Source of the DNA: Chryseobacterium sp. c4a
GTDB lineage: Bacteria; Bacteroidota; Bacteroidia; Flavobacteriales; Weeksellaceae
Assembly (NCBI RefSeq): GCF_009900745.1
Contig: NZ_WXVU01000024.1
Span: 1-64,000, forward strand
Reading direction: 5' to 3'
DNA length: 64,000 nucleotides
Part shown: piece by piece, positions 62,694 to 64,000 of the stretch
Numbering within the stretch: position 1 is the first letter of the stretch
How the letters are laid out: each line of letters begins with the position of its first letter
Notes under the pieces: model-generated
What the model was told of the DNA's origin: nothing
Databases searched by the model: none
What the model saw: the letters and a program-made list of their open reading frames with translations, nothing else
Position numbers and translations under genes: made by a program

Positions 62694-63170
62694 TTAAAGT
62701 TTTTTATGCATAAGATATTGAGGCCCGCTTCTTCCAACTCTTGTCCTGCCATCATAGATATAACCAGCCTTCAGATAGATATGATATGCTGAATCGTTTT
62801 TCTGGTTAACAGCCAAAACAATTTCACCACAATATTTAAAATGATCTCTTACAAACTCATCCAGCTTCATCATCGCCACTTTTCCTATTCCTTTGCCCTG
62901 CATGGCGGGATTTACAGATAAAGATCTCACTAAAACTGAATTTCTATTATCTGTAAGCTCTAATTTATCTTCACCAAAATCAAGTACAAAGAAACCTACT
63001 GCTATATTGTCATCCAAAATGGTAATGGGAAAGGCATCACTTCCATTCCTTTTTTCAATATTCTTCAAGGCTTGATCTACTGTAGCTGTAAAACGCTGCT
63101 GCCCTTCATCCAAATCATAGTTAAGCTGTGAAAGATGTTTTTCAGGGCTAAAAAATTCTAAACTTACCAT
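62694..63170 (-). CDS. GNAT family N-acetyltransferase
   Basis: 158 residues with one GNAT domain: LVRSLSVNPAMQGKGIGKVA is the acetyl-CoA-binding strand and loop, and NQKNDSAYHIYLKAGYIYDG the C-terminal helix. The substrate is unknown. Its start is 2 bases after the DUF1684 gene's stop, so the two are co-transcribed. Confidence 0.88.
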   Translation of the reverse strand: MVSLEFFSPEKHLSQLNYDLDEGQQRFTATVDQALKNIEKRNGSDAFPITILDDNIAVGFFVLDFGEDKLELTDNRNSVLVRSLSVNPAMQGKGIGKVAMMKLDEFVRDHFKYCGEIVLAVNQKNDSAYHIYLKAGYIYDGRTRVGRSGPQYLMHKKL

Positions 63171-63172
63171 AA

Positions 63173-63790
63173 TTAGTGATGATAGATATCTTCATACATT
63201 ACCCCTGCACGTATTTCCACCGGAAGTTTGTTTTCTTCAGGAACAATAGGACAATTATAATCATAAGCATTATAGGCGCAATACGGATGATAAGACTGGT
63301 TAAAATCAAGAACGATGGTATTTCCTTTGGGGATTTTCAGATCCAGGTATTTTCCACCGCCATAGGTTTCTTTTTCATTCGTTGCATCACGGAATGGCAG
63401 AAAAAGGTCATTTTTATATTTTTCCTGTTTGATCAGATCCAGGCTCTGATACAAGGTTAATGTATAAGATTTTCCATCAATTTTGAATGTTGCCTTTCCA
63501 TATTCCCTATAGGATTTTGTTTTTCCTGAGGAAGTCGGCAGATCAAAAGGCTTGGGATCTTCAGTTTTAACAAATTTAGCAACCACACGATATTTCATAT
63601 CAATCGGAAAGAATGGGTGCTTTTTAAAATTCTTAAAATTATCCCCACGCAAAGGAGTTTCCTTAGGATCCAGGTATTCTTTATCAAGATCTTTTTGAAA
63701 TTTTTTCACTGCCATTACTTCTTTAGAGTCTATTTTTTGTGAAAAGGCTAATAGCGGTAGCAGTAAAAAGATCAATATATATTTTTTCAT
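63173..63790 (-). CDS. exported DUF1684 protein
   Basis: 205 residues with a signal peptide (LLPLLAFSQ) and the DUF1684 core: YGGGKYLDLKIPKGNTIVLD, FNQSYHPYCAYNAYDYNCPI and PVEIRAGVMYED. The paired Cys of YCAYN and NCPI are conserved in the family; the function is unknown. It heads a run with the GNAT, SDR and glucosidase genes on the minus strand. Confidence 0.88.
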   Translation of the reverse strand: MKKYILIFLLLPLLAFSQKIDSKEVMAVKKFQKDLDKEYLDPKETPLRGDNFKNFKKHPFFPIDMKYRVVAKFVKTEDPKPFDLPTSSGKTKSYREYGKATFKIDGKSYTLTLYQSLDLIKQEKYKNDLFLPFRDATNEKETYGGGKYLDLKIPKGNTIVLDFNQSYHPYCAYNAYDYNCPIVPEENKLPVEIRAGVMYEDIYHH

Positions 63791-63921
63791 GAGCTTTTAA
63801 ATTATAAGTAAAACTATGAATTTTCAAGGTATGAAAGTTAAAACTCTACTAAAAAAGCATAATCTGTTTTAAATAAAATTCTACATTAAGAACATAGCAT
63901 ACTTTTTGAGCAGCATAGCCC

Positions 63922-64000
63922 ATGGACAGAAAGAATTTCATCAAAACAAGCTTACTTGCTATTTCAGGTTTTTATTTCCTGCAATCGGATATTCTTCAGG
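63922..64000 (+). CDS. start of an exported protein, cut by window edge
   Basis: Only 26 codons are present (MDRKNFIKTSLLAISGFYFL...). The leader resembles that of the metallophosphatase at 55018 (MDRKSFLKA), suggesting an exported enzyme of similar type. The rest is outside the window. Confidence 0.55.
   Translation, partial: MDRKNFIKTSLLAISGFYFLQSDILQ

Overview
The window reads as a chromosomal segment of a Bacteroidota organism of class Flavobacteriia, most like Chryseobacterium or a close relative (inference from gene content; no 16S rRNA is present). The evidence is an AT-rich sequence, promoters of the TTG-N18/19-TAnnTTTG type, almost no Shine-Dalgarno sequences, gliding/type IX secretion genes (gldK, gldL, gldM, gldN, porZ), secreted proteins with type A and type B T9SS sorting tails, and Bacteroidota-restricted families (DUF4270, GLPGLI, DUF6443, DUF5977, DUF6496). 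No insertion sequence, prophage or CRISPR array was seen.

Layout. 1-5.9 kb (minus): a T9SS cargo protein, a 1183-residue RHS-like secreted protein with a DUF5977 tail, and the start of a DUF6443 RHS protein cut by the window edge. 6.1-12.5 kb (minus): a complete RND efflux operon (adaptor, pump, outer-membrane lipoprotein channel) plus a small membrane protein. 13-14.2 kb: two small lipoproteins (MliC-like, META/HslJ-like) and a SemiSWEET-type protein. 14.3-24.7 kb (minus): a long collinear block with a truncated GT5-like protein, a DUF4270 lipoprotein, glmS, gldK-gldL-gldM-gldN and an FAD oxidoreductase. 24.8-31.8 kb: panC, a tRNA-Lys/Leu/Lys cluster, aroK, an S4-domain protein, an FKBP-like lipoprotein, an FMN glutamate-synthase-like protein, mtaB and a DinB-like protein. 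31.9-41.6 kb: a T9SS type B cargo protein, a possible PD-(D/E)xK nuclease, an alpha-glucan phosphorylase homologue, a DPP-IV peptidase, and a small divergent locus of XRE regulator / Cys-rich double-glycine peptide / GLPGLI protein. 41.7-50.7 kb (plus): three paralogous POT peptide transporters with an inserted YhcG-type nuclease, a thioredoxin-like protein and recG. 51.2-54.1 kb (minus): a pseudo-receiver and AraC regulator pair, a GNAT and dapA. 54.2-58.9 kb (plus): a 5'-nucleotidase split into two genes, porZ and recO. 59-63.8 kb (minus): a GH63-like glucosidase, an SDR, a GNAT and a DUF1684 protein. At the right edge a new plus-strand gene begins.

How the parts fit. T9SS machinery (GldKLMN trans-envelope motor and ring, PorZ at the surface) sits in the same window as its likely cargo (proteins ending in type A and type B tails). 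DPP-IV plus POT transporters suggest growth on peptides. Two glycogen-family proteins are present but both look catalytically altered: the GT5-like protein is half-length with degraded motifs, and the phosphorylase has Thr where the PLP lysine should be. The most novel-looking items are the XRE/Cys-rich peptide/GLPGLI locus with a perfect palindrome at the promoter, the heptamer repeats carried in frame by a T9SS cargo gene, the Lys-less phosphorylase, and the pseudo-receiver coupled to an AraC regulator.
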